Positions 62,188-64,000 of a stretch of 64,000 bases of DNA are shown here, in pieces. A model generated the notes under the pieces. The model searched no databases and was not told where the DNA came from. It saw only the letters and a program-made list of their open reading frames with translations. Positions within the stretch are counted from its first letter, which is position 1. The number at the start of each line of letters is the position of its first letter. The position numbers were made by a program, and so were the translations under genes. Source of the DNA: Brassica napus (taxonomy: Eukaryota > Streptophyta > Magnoliopsida > Brassicales > Brassicaceae); the NCBI RefSeq assembly GCF_020379485.1, contig NW_026014713.1:701533-765532 (forward strand). Reading direction: 5' to 3'.

Positions 62188-64000
62188 TCAGCTCCTTGGT
62201 GACAGATCAACGAGTCCCAACCTGATGTAGATGGACTCCATTGTCTTCATTCTTGCCGCTTTTGTGAATACATCAGCCAGTTGATCTTCACTCCTTGTGT
62301 AGCATGGCAGAATCACTCCCAAAACTATCATCTGCCTCACTTTGTGACAATCCACTTCAATGTGCTTGGTTCTCTCATGGAAGACTGAGTTGGAGGCAAT
62401 GTGGATTGCTGCTTGGTTATCACAATGCATTGTCATTGGCGCCACTTGCTCAATCTCAATGTGCTTCAAGATCCCCTTGATCCATACCAACTCATTAGTG
62501 AGCTTCAGCATTGCTCTATACTCTCTGCCTCCGCACTAGAACAAGAGACCACCTTCTGCTTCTTGCTCTTCCAAGTCACAAGGTTCCCTCCAATGAAGGT
62601 GCAGTAACCTGTTGTAGATCTTCTGTCTCCTCTATCTCCAGCCCAATCTGCATCACAGTAGCCAACTACTTCTGTACTCCCATTGCATCCCATCCAGACT
62701 CCTTGGCTTGGTGATCCGTTGAGGTAGCTTAGAACTCTATCTACCATTCTCCAATGGTGATCCTTTGGAGCTTGCATGTGTTGACTCACCTGATTCACAG
62801 CAAAGCAGATATCAGGTCGTGTGATTGTTAGGTAGATTAGCTTACCCACTAGCTTCCTATAAAGCTTAGGGTCATGGAACAGCTTGCTGTCTTCAAGCTC
62901 CCCCTCTCTTGTACTTTGTACCCATCTTCCATCGGCATCTTCGCGGTTTGTCCTCCGAGTTTTATCTGCATCTTTCAAAGATCAAGTGTATATTTTCTTT
63001 GGGACATGAATAATCCTTCCTTTGATCTACAAATCTCAATCCCAAGAAAGTATTTCATCTCTCCAAGATCTTTTATTTCAAACACAGATTTGAGATAGTC
63101 TTTGGTTTCTTGTATTCCAACCTTATCACTACCAGTAATGATAATATCATCAACATAGACCAATAGACAGATGATACCTGAGGTTGTGTTTAGAGTGAAC
63201 AGAGTATGGTCTAGTTCAGACTTCCTGAAGCCTTTTCCATTCAGTGTAGTACTCAGCTTGTGATACCAGGCTCTAGGTGATTGCTTCAATCCATAGATAG
63301 CCTTCTTCAACCTTAGGACATTCCCTGGCTTCACAAGACTCTCAAGACCCGGAGGAGGCTGCATATACACTTCATCTTCAAGTTCCCCTTGTAGAAATGC
63401 ATTCTTCACATCCATTTGCCACAATCCCCATTCAAGGTTGGTAGCAATTGATAAGATGATTCGGATGGTGTGCAGCTTAGCCACTGGAGCAAATGTGTCT
63501 ATGTAGTCCTCTCCATATGTCTGTGTAAATCCTCTAGCCACAAGCCTGGTCTTCTTCCTATCAACTGTCCCATCTGGTCTATACTTGATTGTAAATATCC
63601 ATTTACATGACACTGCTCTCTTCCCTTTAGGCAGCTCACTCTCATACCAAGTCCCATTCTTGATCATAGCATCAGACTCATCCGCAACTGAGTTCCTCCA
63701 GTATTCATCCTTTATAGCCTCCCATACGTTCTTGGTATGTAGCTCTCATCCAGACTTGTTATGAATGCACAATGATCCCTTGGAAACTCGGCAAAAGAGC
63801 ACACTGCCTGACTTGGATAGCTACTGCTTGTGCATTGTAGTAGACCCTGGTGTTTGCCAGTTAGATGGATCTTTCCTTACTCTTGTACTCCTCCTCAGAG
63901 GCGCAGGCACACTCTCCACAACTGGAGCACTAGTCATGTTTCTCCTTTCTTCTCCTCTTCTTCAGGTACAAGTGATGTACCTCCACTTTGATCCCTTCTA
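62188..64000 (-). pseudogene. R14 pol pseudogene (linker, RT, RNase H)
   Basis: Read on the minus strand. From 64000 to 63668 there is the linker and start of RT with frameshifts (remnants of RRSTRVRKDPSNW). The frame 63667-62975 is open, from MIKNGTWYESELPKGKRAV through QMDVKNAFLQG, YGLKQSPRAWY and LLVYVDDIIITG to SQRKYTLDL. A lost T near 62980 (TGATCTTTGAAAG for TGATCTTTTGAAAG) and a further loss near 62912 shift the frame. The segment 62978-62505 resumes with RNase H. A 2-bp gain near 62522 shifts again, and 62511-62188 finishes (HCDNQAAIH, HIEVDCHKVR, ending DLSPRS). It is non-functional as read, but the lesions are all small indels and lie near the indel-rich part of R15. Confidence 0.9.

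Larger units (their letters stand above)
61485..64000 (-). mobile_element. R14: degraded Ty1/copia element, 3' part
   Basis: This minus-strand element has its 3' LTR at 55458-55463 plus 61485-62048, the PPT next to it and pol reading leftwards. The 5' half lies right of the window. RT and RNase H are closest to R6/R13 (IDTFAPVAKLHTIR, DLSPRS), but the LTR has the CCGTAC cluster of group I. It is inserted in R10 gag. Confidence 0.85.

Overview
The window is a solid block of nested Ty1/copia LTR retrotransposons, with no recognisable host gene, tRNA, rRNA or single-copy DNA. The organism is a flowering plant. The evidence is copia-order gag-PR-IN-RT-RNaseH polyproteins, primer-binding sites complementary to plant initiator tRNA-Met, 5-bp target duplications and AT-rich U3 promoters. 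A Brassicaceae-type dicot is my guess from the protein style; the sequence alone does not prove it.

I resolve 15 elements, named R1-R15. LTR boundaries, primer-binding sites (PBS), polypurine tracts (PPT) and matching target-site duplications (TSDs) give the nesting order. R8 (-) is the outermost element exposed. It holds: (a) a 21-bp stub of R7 (-), which holds R4 (-), which holds R2 (+), itself hit by R1 (+) and R3 (+), and also R5 (-), itself hit by R6 (+); (b) R9 (+); and (c) R10 (+), which holds R11 (-), then R12 (+), then R13 (+), and also R14 (-), whose LTR tip was hit by R15 (+). Depth reaches five levels. Both TSD copies are visible for R3 ATGCT, R5 GTATC, R6 GTGTT, R9 CCTAC, R11 GAGTG, R12 ACAAG, R13 AGTTC and R15 ATAAG.

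Layout: 1-2169 R1 3' part; 2170-13091 R2 with R3 at 4040-10006; 13092-28540 R4 with R5 (15752-27374) and R6 (20709-26201) inside; 28541-28561 R7; 28562-35851 R8 with R9 at 29059-35139; 35852-55457 R10 with R11 (36879-54724), R12 (39732-51475) and R13 (39866-45313) inside; 55458-64000 R14 with R15 at 55464-61479.

There are two protein groups. Group I (R2, R3, R5, R9-R12, R15) has a Gag with a CCHC zinc knuckle. Group II (R4, R6, R13) has a rewritten Gag without any zinc knuckle but a closely related Pol. R3, R6 and R13 have uninterrupted ORFs; R5 and R11 would have them if the younger insertions were removed. LTR pairs are nearly identical (by eye R13 0, R3 1, R6 2 differences), so this is a recent burst.

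The most interesting signals are these. Elements with nearly identical internal regions and R-U5 carry different U3 promoters, and the switch lies in a shared R core; this is what template switching at first-strand transfer would produce. Most LTRs end TG...TA, and one family TA...TA, instead of TG...CA. All eleven LTR types share a W-box-containing 16-mer. R4 carries a 789-bp tandem duplication with ACTCCAT microhomology at its joint. Single-base indels are concentrated at 58.8-64 kb and may be assembly error.
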